From assembly GCF_035920345.1 (NCBI RefSeq), contig NZ_CP109149.1, positions 9,982,001 through 10,046,000 on the forward strand: 64,000 nucleotides of DNA, written 5' to 3'. This DNA comes from Nocardia vinacea (GTDB taxonomy: Bacteria; Actinomycetota; Actinomycetes; Mycobacteriales; Mycobacteriaceae). Below are positions 25,724 through 35,400 of this stretch, one piece after another. The number at the start of each line of letters is the position of its first letter. Position 1 is the stretch's first letter. The notes under the pieces are model-generated. The model was not told where the DNA came from, searched no databases, and worked only from the letters and a program-made list of their open reading frames with translations. The position numbers and the translations under genes are program-made.

Positions 25724-26902
25724 TTACCGCCTCCTACTGAGGGTGGTGGATCCAGTTTGTATGACGGCGTGTTCGCCGTTGGTGCGCCATCGGCTGTCTG
25801 TGAGGTCCAGGGTTTCGATGTCTTCGGGTGCTAGTCCGACGATTACGTCGGATTTCAGTGCTCGCAATGCAGTGGGAGGGGAGGGGAAGTAGTCGACCAG
25901 ATCGCGAAATGATGTGGTTGGAGCCCATTTTCGATCGCCGACGAGGCGTCTGTAGTTGAGGTCGCCCTTGAGGATTGTGATCGTCGCGGTGCCCAGTTCC
26001 GCTCTCAGATCGTCTGGCATGTCGTGGAATGGCAGTGGGGCGCAAAAGAATTCGTGCGTGCGCACGATCAGGCGATCTTGGGACAACGCCTGCCACAGCC
26101 GCATGCCGATTTTGTGTGCTTGCGTTTCGGACGCGGCGCGAAGCCTGCGAAGTGCTGCGAGCATGTCGTGCATTGTCGCGTCGGAAACGTAATACGGATG
26201 GGGCTTGACGTACAAGACAACGCGTGCGGCGAGACGGCTGGTGAGAAGGTGATCGACGAGGATGAGATCCGGCAGCAGTTCGCGGCCCGCGTTGTCGGCG
26301 ATGATGCACACGGTCGCGGCGACGGAGTCCTCGAGGATGGTCCACAGCGCGGTGCTGTCGTCGACGAGCAGACTCGATGATCGGTGTTGTGTGTCGGTGG
26401 TGAGCCGGAATCCCAGGTCCGCTTGATTGCCCCACAACGCTGATACGAGCAGCGAGTTCCGCCTGCTTTCCTCGTCAAGGCGTTCCAGGTCGTCGAGCGC
26501 GGCGAGTTCGTCGCTGACCGTTGGGCTGCTCAGTTCAGCGGTCTTGGTCGGTTCGAATGGGTCGATCCCATGCCACACACCGGGACCGAAGTAGCCCACG
26601 GCTTCGAGGAGCCGTTTGTAGAAGAAGCTTTCGGCCCATAGGAACGGCGTGTCGGCCCAGGTCCGTCCCCATATTCCGCGGCCCCATTCCGACCACTGTT
26701 CCCAGTCCGCCGCCGATTCCGGAAGTTGGTCGATGACACCACTCGTGCTTTCGCCGAGCAGCTGATGAAGCGCGGCTTCCTCGTTCGATCCGTATGGACG
26801 GGCAGCGATGACCTGATCGATGAGTTTGGGGTGGCGTTGGTGGAAGACGCTGCGGGCGAACGAGCCTGGGGTGCCGGTGAGGATCGGCGGCGCGACGGTC
26901 AT
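25724..26902 (-). CDS. DUF89/ARMT1-like damage-control phosphatase
   Basis: This 392-residue protein matches the DUF89 (ARMT1-type) fold. LLVSALWGNQADLGF is followed by CIIADNAGRELLPDLILVDH (metal ligands Asp and Asn), VVLYVKPHPYYVSDA, ILKGDLNYRRLVGDRKW and ALRALKSDVIVGL. These metal-dependent phosphatases remove harmful sugar phosphates or related metabolites. The start is ATG 26902. It is co-transcribed with the GNAT that follows (4-base gap). A sugar phosphate substrate is inferred from the family. Confidence 0.85.
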   Translation of the reverse strand: MTVAPPILTGTPGSFARSVFHQRHPKLIDQVIAARPYGSNEEAALHQLLGESTSGVIDQLPESAADWEQWSEWGRGIWGRTWADTPFLWAESFFYKRLLEAVGYFGPGVWHGIDPFEPTKTAELSSPTVSDELAALDDLERLDEESRRNSLLVSALWGNQADLGFRLTTDTQHRSSSLLVDDSTALWTILEDSVAATVCIIADNAGRELLPDLILVDHLLTSRLAARVVLYVKPHPYYVSDATMHDMLAALRRLRAASETQAHKIGMRLWQALSQDRLIVRTHEFFCAPLPFHDMPDDLRAELGTATITILKGDLNYRRLVGDRKWAPTTSFRDLVDYFPSPPTALRALKSDVIVGLAPEDIETLDLTDSRWRTNGEHAVIQTGSTTLSRRR

Positions 26903-27187
26903 GAGCGATATCCTGTCCTATCCGTTCGGGTGCGCGGCACGGCTCGTTGATCGGTACGGCTGATTCCGGACGGGCCGACGTGCTGTGCGGTGGAGGCATT
27001 GGGAAGCTGGAGCACCAGTGACGTCACGAGATGGTTGACGTGGTCAACCCAATCACAACCACCACACCTGCCTGAGTGGGCATGGAACACGTCGGCCGAC
27101 CGAGCGCGACCTCGAACTCGACGCCGCGCTCTCGGTCAATCGGGAACTCATCACAAACCTCAACCGACGCAGCAGCTAACCGCCATT

Positions 27188-27226
27188 GACGGCATCGGCC
27201 GAGCCCAACATTCGGCCGATGCCGTC
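27188..27226 (-). terminator. strong hairpin downstream of the 27302 gene
   Basis: GACGGCATCGGCCGA (27188-27202) and its exact reverse complement (27212-27226) flank a 9-base loop. It lies 75 bp past the stop of the minus-strand GNAT and upstream of the DUF89 start. There is no T-run, as is usual in actinomycetes. Confidence 0.65.
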
Positions 27227-27301
27227 GCCCGCGTCGGCTGAACCGCAAGACGGGTGGAGAGCAGCCGAGCGGCCGGAATGTGAATGGCGTAAACGGTCGG
27301 A

Positions 27302-27871
27302 TCAGGTCGAGAGTGGAAGGTCGACGATGAGCACGTCGAAGCGGGGGGCACCGTCCCAGGAGGGTTGGAGCGTGCCGACACGTCGTGCTCCCCAGTGCCG
27401 GTAGATCGCATATGCCTTGTTGATGGGATTCACCAGCCAGGTGACCCGCTGCTCGTGTCGGTCGGCGAGCAGGCCTCTATAGAGCGCGCTGGCGATGCCG
27501 CGCCCGGTGCGTTTTTTGTCGACCATGAGTTCACTGAGTCCGAATGTCTTGGTTCCGTCCTCGGCGGCGAACTCTGTGAGAGTGGGCTGTCCTGGATCGA
27601 GGGCGAGGCCGGTCCACCAGGTGGTGTCGGCGGCAAGCGGCCAGCCGAATGTCTGGCCGACGGGTTCGCTGTCGATGGTTGCCAGGATCATCGAGAAGCC
27701 CGGTATGGCCGAGTAGACCTCGAACCGCTCCATGAACGCTTCGGTGGACTCGAACGGGTTGCCAGTGGCGATGGCATCGACGTATCCGCGGGCCTGCACG
27801 TCGGCGATCGTGCTGCGGATCGTGCGGGCCTGTTCACCAGAAAACGATTGTAGAGCAACGTCTTCCGCCAT
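27302..27871 (-). CDS. GNAT-family N-acetyltransferase
   Basis: This 189-residue protein starts at ATG 27871, set by AAGGAGG 5 bases upstream. The core is TFGLSELMVDKKRTGRGIAS (beta4 and acetyl-CoA loop), then LYRGLLADRHEQRVTWLVNP and IYRHWGARRVG. It lies 10 bp after the XRE-TPR regulator stop, so the two are co-transcribed, divergent from the megasynthase. The substrate is unknown; a self-protection role beside a biosynthetic operon is plausible. Confidence 0.85.
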   Translation of the reverse strand: MAEDVALQSFSGEQARTIRSTIADVQARGYVDAIATGNPFESTEAFMERFEVYSAIPGFSMILATIDSEPVGQTFGWPLAADTTWWTGLALDPGQPTLTEFAAEDGTKTFGLSELMVDKKRTGRGIASALYRGLLADRHEQRVTWLVNPINKAYAIYRHWGARRVGTLQPSWDGAPRFDVLIVDLPLST

Positions 27872-27881
27872 CGGACCTCCT

Positions 27882-29234
27882 TCAGACCTGGATCGAGAGC
27901 TGATCGTATCGTTCTCGGAAGTCGGTATGGTGCGGTTTGGTTGCGGCGTTGCGAACCGGCTCCAACACACGCAAGGTTCGGCTCGAGGACACACCGCTGG
28001 CGAGGTTGGTGATGACGTCGGTGGCTTCGGTGATTGCGTCGGCGATGTTGCCCACTTGGGCCAGGGAGCAGGCGAACCAGGCGCGATAGTGGGCGGCGTT
28101 GCGTTGCCCGGCGCGCTCGGCGGCCACTTGCTCGAACAACTCCGTGGACATCGAAGCGTCGCCGAGGTATGCGTTGCCACAAGCCTCATGGTAGCGAACC
28201 TCGTTGTGGCACATAAATTTCAACCAGTCGGGGCATTGGTCGAGAGGTTCGTGATCGTAGGCGAGGTCCATCTCCCGCCACGCGCTTGCGATCGAGCGGT
28301 TGAACGCCGAGCGGTCGCCGAGGCAGGAATGAGCCAGCGCCTGCCTCGCGGCGATCAAGGCATGGATTCGGCCCGCGGCCGCGGGCCGGGCGAGGTCAGC
28401 GGCTCGCAGGGCGGATCGCAACGCGGAGTGCGGGTTGGCTTTTCCGCGTCGGGCCTGCGTGATGGTTTGCAACGCCCTGTTGAGGCAGGTGTGGGCAGCC
28501 AGTTCGTCATCGCCGACCTCGGCGGCCAACGCCAATGCGTCGCGGTAGCAGGCGGTGGCGGCATCCTGGTCGTCGGAGTCGTAGAACAGCCAGCCCGCCA
28601 TGACCGCCATATTGCCCGCCGCCGAAACGAAGGCCGGTAGTGCGGCGCCATCGATGTCGTGGGTCTGCAACATCATCTCGGCGTGCTCGAGGTCGGTTCG
28701 GGCCGCGGTCGCCAGCGTGCCTCCGCCGACCCGCTGTTCGGTGTTGACATAGCTGTCTACCCGCGCCGCAAGACGTTTGGCGGCGTTTATGCCGATGCGG
28801 GTGGGGAAGCGTTGTGGGCGGTGTGTGATGACGGTGAGACCGGCTGCGGTCCCACCGACGAGCAGTTGTCGCCGTTCCATGTCGTCGTCCTCGTCTAGTT
28901 TCGGTTCCCGGGCGACGTGGTGTGTATCGGCGATGATATGCCCAGCGATCGTCGACACGACAGCGGACTCGCCCGGTGGGAAGAACCCCAGAGCGGCGTC
29001 TGTAGCCGCTCCCAGCACAGCCCGCAACGCGTTTCGGTAGTCGGCGTTGGGCCAGCGCATCGTGCCCCGTTCCAACCTGCCGACATAGTTGCCGGACATG
29101 TCCATCGAGACGCCGCGGGCATGTGCCCACGCGTTGGCGGCCTCTGCGACCTCGTCGCGAGACATTGCGTAGCCGGTCACAGGCGAGACGATCGCCTGCC
29201 GGGCGGCTCGCAGCTGAACGTTGTTCTCCGACAT
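27882..29234 (-). CDS. XRE-type regulator with TPR-like C-terminal domain
   Basis: This 450-residue protein starts at ATG 29234. Residues about 8-75 form an HTH-like unit (MSRDEVAEAANAWAHARGVS and NYVGRLERGTMRWP), then MERRQLLVGG at about 123. The C-terminal 300 residues are Ala-rich helical pairs of TPR type (GWLFYDSDDQDAATACYRDA, HYRAWFACSLAQVGNIADAI). Such regulators are common in Streptomyces and Nocardia and often control secondary metabolism or development. It diverges from the megasynthase, with the direct repeats at 29303-29335 between them. Confidence 0.8.
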   Translation of the reverse strand: MSENNVQLRAARQAIVSPVTGYAMSRDEVAEAANAWAHARGVSMDMSGNYVGRLERGTMRWPNADYRNALRAVLGAATDAALGFFPPGESAVVSTIAGHIIADTHHVAREPKLDEDDDMERRQLLVGGTAAGLTVITHRPQRFPTRIGINAAKRLAARVDSYVNTEQRVGGGTLATAARTDLEHAEMMLQTHDIDGAALPAFVSAAGNMAVMAGWLFYDSDDQDAATACYRDALALAAEVGDDELAAHTCLNRALQTITQARRGKANPHSALRSALRAADLARPAAAGRIHALIAARQALAHSCLGDRSAFNRSIASAWREMDLAYDHEPLDQCPDWLKFMCHNEVRYHEACGNAYLGDASMSTELFEQVAAERAGQRNAAHYRAWFACSLAQVGNIADAITEATDVITNLASGVSSSRTLRVLEPVRNAATKPHHTDFRERYDQLSIQV

Positions 29235-29493
29235 CGCCTTGATCGTCGCATGATTCATTGTGTGCGCGTGTCGATTTCGGGTGCGACCAGGTGAGCAGGC
29301 CCGCACTCGAACGGCACTCGATCCGCACTCGAACTGGAATTGGCCTGGCCTGGGGATAGCGGGATTGTTGGCACCGTGGACGCCCGCTCGGTGCTGGGTC
29401 GTGGTGTGTGCCATCCCCGGATCCTGCCTGGGTCCGAGCCTCGGGCGGGTGTCCGCGTCGACAGTGATGGCCGGATATCAGGTGGTGGATGAG
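29235..29493. other. divergent promoter region of regulator and megasynthase
   Basis: These 259 bp separate the XRE-TPR gene from the megasynthase. Apart from the direct repeats, no clear -10/-35 pair was found. An in-frame upstream ATG at 29467 could extend the megasynthase by 9 residues. Confidence 0.55.
29303..29335. promoter_or_regulatory. three 11-bp direct repeats, SARP-box-like operator
   Basis: GCACTCGAACG, GCACTCGATCC and GCACTCGAACT lie head to tail. Each contains a heptamer TCGAWCN separated by the constant spacer GCAC. Heptamers at 11-bp pitch are the signature of SARP activator sites (for example TCGAGCN in antibiotic promoters). No SARP gene is in the window. It is 159 bp upstream of the megasynthase start and 69 bp upstream of the XRE-TPR start. 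Confidence 0.55.
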
Positions 29494-32400
29494 ATGAGTC
29501 ATGACACGGAACGATTCTGCGAGGATCGATCTCGGCATGATGCCCCGCTCTCGACACGATTGAATTCTGAGGGCACATCGAATGAGCGGGTGGCTGTTCA
29601 TCATCTGATCGAGCACACCGTCCGCGCCTACCCCAACGCGCCCGCTGTCGAATTCGGCGACCGCATCATGAGTTACTCGCAGCTCAACGCGTATGCGAAT
29701 CGCATTGCGCGGCAACTGGTCGCGGTCGGGGTGAAGATGGGTGACGCCGTTGGGCTGTGTGTGGACAGGTCCATCGATCAGATCGCCGCGGTGGTGGGCA
29801 TTGTGAAGGCAGGTTGTGCGGTCGTCCCGCTGGATCCGGCGTACCCGCGAGATCGGTTGGCGTTCATGGTTTCCGATTCCGGTGTCGAGGTCGTGATCAC
29901 CGCCGGCGCGCTCCCGGTCGAGGACCTGGACCCGCAGCTGCAGGAGATGACCACTGTCTGGCTCGATGAGCAGGCCGCCGCGATCGCCTCGCGGGCCGAT
30001 CACGATCTGCCGGGCACGCTACCGGCCGAGGCCACCTGTTACATGATCTACACCTCCGGCTCGACCGGACAGCCGAAGGGCGTCGTTGTCGAGCATGCGG
30101 CGGTGGCAAATCTTGTTGCCTGGCACCGAAATGCATGGCTGTCGGAGGTCGGTACCCGGACGTTGCTGTTTTCGCCGATCAGTTTCGACGTGGCCTTCCA
30201 TGAGATCTTCGCCGGATTGTGCACCGGCGCGACGCTTGTGCAGGTCGATGAAGACACCCGCCGTAATCCGATGGCGCTGCTGGAGTTCGCTCGAGTTCGG
30301 CGAATTCAGAAGTGGTACATGCCGTTTGTCACCTTGCAGCAGATCGCGCAGGCCGCCCACGGTGCCGAGGCGCCGGGCGAGCTCGCCGAACTCATCGTCG
30401 GCGGCGAGGTGCTGCGGGTGACCCCCGCGATCCGGGAGTTCGCCCGCCGTAGCGGGTGTGTCATTCACAACCACTACGGGTCGACCGAATGCATCGATGT
30501 GGCGACGTACACGCTGTCCGGTGACCCGGACCTGTGGCCGGGCGTGGTTCCCATCGGCCACCCCAACGTGGCGAATATGAACCTGTACCTGCTCGACCGG
30601 TCGCTACGACCGGTGTCGCAGGGAGAGGTCGGGGAGATCTATGCCGAGGGCGAGTTGCTCGCGCGGTGCTATCACCGGCGTCCGGGGCTGACGGCGGCGC
30701 GGTTTGTGCCGAACCCGTTCATGATCGGGGGGCGGCGGCTGTATCGGATGGGTGATCTGGGGCGCTACCTGCCCGACGGGACGATCGAATGCCTCGGCCG
30801 TGCGGACAACCAGGTCAAGATCCGCGGGTACCGCGTCGAACCCAGCGAAGTCGAGGCCGCCCTGGCCGAACACCCGGCCGTAGCCGAATGCGTCGTCACC
30901 GCCAACACTGCCGGTCACGACACCCGCCGGCTGCTCGCCTACGTCGTGGCCGCTAACGGATCCGACATCGCGGCCCTGCCGGAAGTGTTGCGCGCCAATA
31001 CAGCCCGGACACTGCCCGACTATATGGTCCCTGCGGCGGTGATCGTTGTCGATGCCTTGCCGCTGACCCCCAGCGGCAAAGTTGACGTGCGTGCCTTGGC
31101 CGCCCTCGCAACGTGTGTGGCACCCGAAAGCGCTGCGGAGGAGTCGATTACGTCGGTGCGGGATCTGGTCACCCGGATCTGGTGCGAGCTGCTGGAGGTG
31201 ACGCAGATCGACGTGCACAAAAGCTATTTCGACCTGGGTGCCGACTCGCTCATGATGGTGCACGCGCACCAGCGCATCGCTGCCGAGCTGGGACGGGATC
31301 TACCCGCCGAGACACTGTTCCGGTATCCGACGGCGCAGGCCCTGGCCAGCTTCCTGTGCGGTCGCGCCGATGGCGAGCCCACCGACCGCGCTCCGGTCAC
31401 GCAGTACCGGGCGCCAGGCCGCGACGAGGGGGCGGTGGCGATCATCGGCATGGCCTGCCGAGTTCCTGGTGCCGACACACTTGATCAGTTCTGGTCGAAC
31501 CTGCGCAACGGGGTCGAGTCGATCACACGGTTGCCGGACTCGCAGGTGTTCCGGCTGCCGACCGATCAGACTCGCGATCCGCACTTCGTGCCGGTGGCCG
31601 CGTCGATCGAGGGCATCGAGTACTTCGATGCGGAATTCTTCGGCTACAGCCCCGCCGAGGCCGCAGTGATCGATCCGCAGCAGCGGCTGTTCCTGGAATG
31701 CGCGTGGGAGGCGCTCGAGAACGCCGGTGCCGACACCCGACGCCTCCGGGCCGGTGTGTATGCGGGGTCGAGCATGAGCACCTATCTGATCAACAATGTG
31801 CTCCCGGCGAAGTTGCGGTCCGGAATCTATTTGAGCCACAGGCATTTCGACGATGCCACTGAGTTACGCATCGAGGTGGGCAACTCGCGCGATCACCTGC
31901 CGATGCGGACCTCGTTCAAGTGCGACCTGCGCGGCCCGAGCGTCAATGTGCAGTCCACCTGCTCGACCTCGCTGGTCGCGGTGCACATGGCGCGCCAGGC
32001 GCTGCTGTCGGGTGAGTGCGAGATCGCCGTGGCCGGAGGCGTTTCGATCATCACCCCGCAGGACACCGGCTACTTGTGGCGCGAGGGGATGATGGTGTCT
32101 CACGATGGGCACCTGCGGGCCTTCGACGCCGCCGCGGACGGCACGGTCTTCGGCAACGGGCTCGGTGTCGTAGTCCTCAAACGCTTGTCCGCCGCCCTGG
32201 CCGAGGGCGACCACATCTACGCAGTGATCACCGGCTCTGCGGTCAACAACGACGGGTCAAACAAAATCGACTACTCGGGCCCCAACGTCGCCGCCCAAGC
32301 CGAGGTCATCGCCCGAGCCCACCACGACGCTGGGGTGAACGCCGAGGACATCTCCTACGTCGAAACACACGGCACCGGCACAATATTGGGTGATCCGATC

Positions 32401-35400
32401 GAGATCGCGGGCCTGACCGAAGCATTCGGGCACAGCACCGATCGCGACGGGGCGTGGTGTGCGATCGGGTCGGTGAAAACCAACATCGGTCACCTCGACG
32501 AGGCGGCCGGAGTGATCGGACTGATCAAAACGGCGCTGAGCCTGAACCACCGCCAGATTCCGCCCAGCCTGGGATTCACCACCGCGAACCCACGGGCCGC
32601 GCTGGCGGCGAGCCCGTTCGTCGTCAACACCGAACTGCGCGACTGGTCAAGCGTCGACGGGCGGGTGCGCCGCGCCGGGGTGAGTTCCTTCGGCATGGGC
32701 GGCACGAATTGCCACGTTGTCCTGGAAGAGCCACCCGGCCAGCCGGTCTCACCGGCACCGGATATCGAGCGGCCCGCGCACTTGTTGACGATCTCAGCCC
32801 GCACTCCGGATGCGTTGCGCGCCAACATAGAGCGCTACCACGACCATCTCGACCAGCAACCGGCCGACCGGTTCGCTGACATCTGCTTCTCCGCCGCAAC
32901 CGGGCGCCGCCATTTCGACCATCGGATCGCAGTGCTGGCCACCGACGCTGCCGACGCACGCTCGCAGCTGACGCAGCTGCTATCCGAACCGGAACTCGGC
33001 GGGACCGCCTCCACAGTGGGGCCGCAGCAGCCGCCGGTGGCGTTCCTGTGCACCGGCCACGGATCGCAATACCCGCAGATGGGGCGGGTGTTATATGAGA
33101 CGCAGCTGGTGTATCGGGAGGCGTTCGATCGCTGCGACGCGATCCTGGCTCCGCTGATCGGGTGTTCGCTATCGGCGCTGCTGTACGGGCCGGACCCAGC
33201 GGACTGCATCGATGACAACCCGATCGCGCACCCGGCGTTGTTCAGCGTCGGCTACGCGATCGCCGCGCTGTGGGAATCCTGGGGCGTGCGGCCTGATCTC
33301 GTGGTCGGCTACAGCCTCGGGGAGTACCTGGCAGCCTGTCTTGCCGGGGTTTTCAGCCTCGAGGATGGGCTGCGATTGGTCGCGTCCCGGGCGCGGTTGG
33401 TCGACGAACTCACCCCGCCCGGCGCAATGGTGTATGTCCCGGCGGACGCGGACACCGTCGCCGCGGCGTTGATCGGATTCAACGAGAAAGTCTCGATCGC
33501 CGTGGTGAACGCCCCCGACGGCACGGTGATCTCCGGTGACCGCACCGTTCTCGACACTGTCGTCGCCGCCTTTCAGCGCGGTGGGATCGAACCGATTGTG
33601 TTGCCGGTGTCGCGGGCCTTCCATTCACCGGCGATGGTCGCGGTCGCCGAGCCGTATCGAGCGGTGGCCGAAACGGTGGTGTATTCGCCGCCGCGGTGCA
33701 ACATCATCGCCAACCTGACCGGGGAACTCGCCGGCGCCCATGAGCTGCAGAGCGCCGATTACTGGGTCCGGCACATGATCGAACCAGTGCAGTTCACCCG
33801 GGTGATGGCCGGGGCAGACCAGCTCGGGATCGGGGCGTTCGTCGAGATCGGCCCCAAGGCGACGTTGAGCAGTCTCGGGCGTCGCTGCCTGCCCGACAGC
33901 CCGGCTCTGTGGCTGCCCAGCCTGGCTCCGCGCGACCCGCATGCGATCCTCGCCGCCTTCCGCGCTCTGTACCTGGCCGGAATCCCGGTGGACTGGAACG
34001 GATTCGACAACCCTTTCCCCCGCCGCCGTGTCCCGGTGCCGACCTACGCCTTCCAGCGACGACGCCACTGGATCGACCTCCAGCCAGCCCCACATCACCC
34101 CAGGGAACGCGAGGCGCCGCCGCGCGCACTCGCCCCAGCCAGCGAACCGGAAGATGCGATGATCCCGCCGATCCTCGACCTCGTCTGGGAGCCTGCACCG
34201 ATCCCGGCGACCGCTGCGGGTCCGGTCACCGGCTACGTGGTGATCGGCCCCCGCGGCGAACTCACGCAACGGCTCACCGCAGGACTGCGAGCCAGCGGAG
34301 CGTCCTGTGCGCTTGTGCCGGTTGACCTTTCGGCCGACACGGACTCGTCGCTGTCCACCCAACTCGGGCGCCTGGCTCAACCGGTGATGTCACTGCGTGT
34401 GCTGCTGGTCGCTGACCCAGATGGGGGAGAGGACCCTGCGGCGGCCTTGCTGCCGGTGGTGACCGCAGCCAGGGCGGTGCTGGAGTTCGCCACCGGATCG
34501 AGCGCGGTGTCGAGCCTGTGGTTCGTGACCCGTGAACGCGATATCCGCAGTGCGGGTTTGGCGGCGCTGGCTCGCACGATCACCGCCGAGCACCCCGACC
34601 TCGCCTGCACCGCGATCACAGTGCCCACCCAGATCAGCGGCAGCGATCTCGAGGTGATCACCACCCGCCTGCGCCACGGCACCGACGCGGGTGAACAACT
34701 CGCGCTGCGAGCGGGCACCGTCCACCGTGCCCGCCTGATCCCGCGCCACGACGTTGGAACGGAGGCGGCGGTGCCGGTGCGTCATGACGGGACCTATGTG
34801 ATCACCGGCGGCACAGGGGGATTGGGGTTGCACGTGGCGGCGGCGCTTGCCCAGCACCGGCCGCAGCGGTTGATCCTGGTCAGCCGCTACGGCAAGCCCG
34901 CCGACACCCGAGCCTGGCAGGCCCTGTCGGCGAGCGGGGTCACGGTGGAGGTGGTGTGCGCGGAGGTGACCGACGAGGCGCGGATCCGCGAAATCTTCGC
35001 CGACTGCGGGCCGAACCTGCGTGGTGTCATCCACTGCGCTGGCGTGGTCGATGACGGAATCTTTGTCCGGCAGACCGCGGCGCGTATCGCGGGGGTGCTC
35101 GGGCCGAAGGTGCGTGGTGCGTGGCTGCTGCACACGCTCACCGCCGATCGAGACCTGGACTTCTTTGTCCTGTTCTCCTCTCTGGCCTCGGTGATCGGCT
35201 ATCGCGGGCAAGCCAGCTACGCCGCCGCCAACGGATTCCTGGATGGTCTGGCCGCCTATCGCCGCCAGCGTGGGTTGCCCGCGGTGAGTGTGAGCTGGGG
35301 CAGCTGGGCCGGAGCAGGCATGTCGGCCGCTCTCACCGAGGCCCAACGCGCAGCCCTGCGCGCTGACGGCGAAACCCGCCTCATTCCAGGCGCTGCGGTG

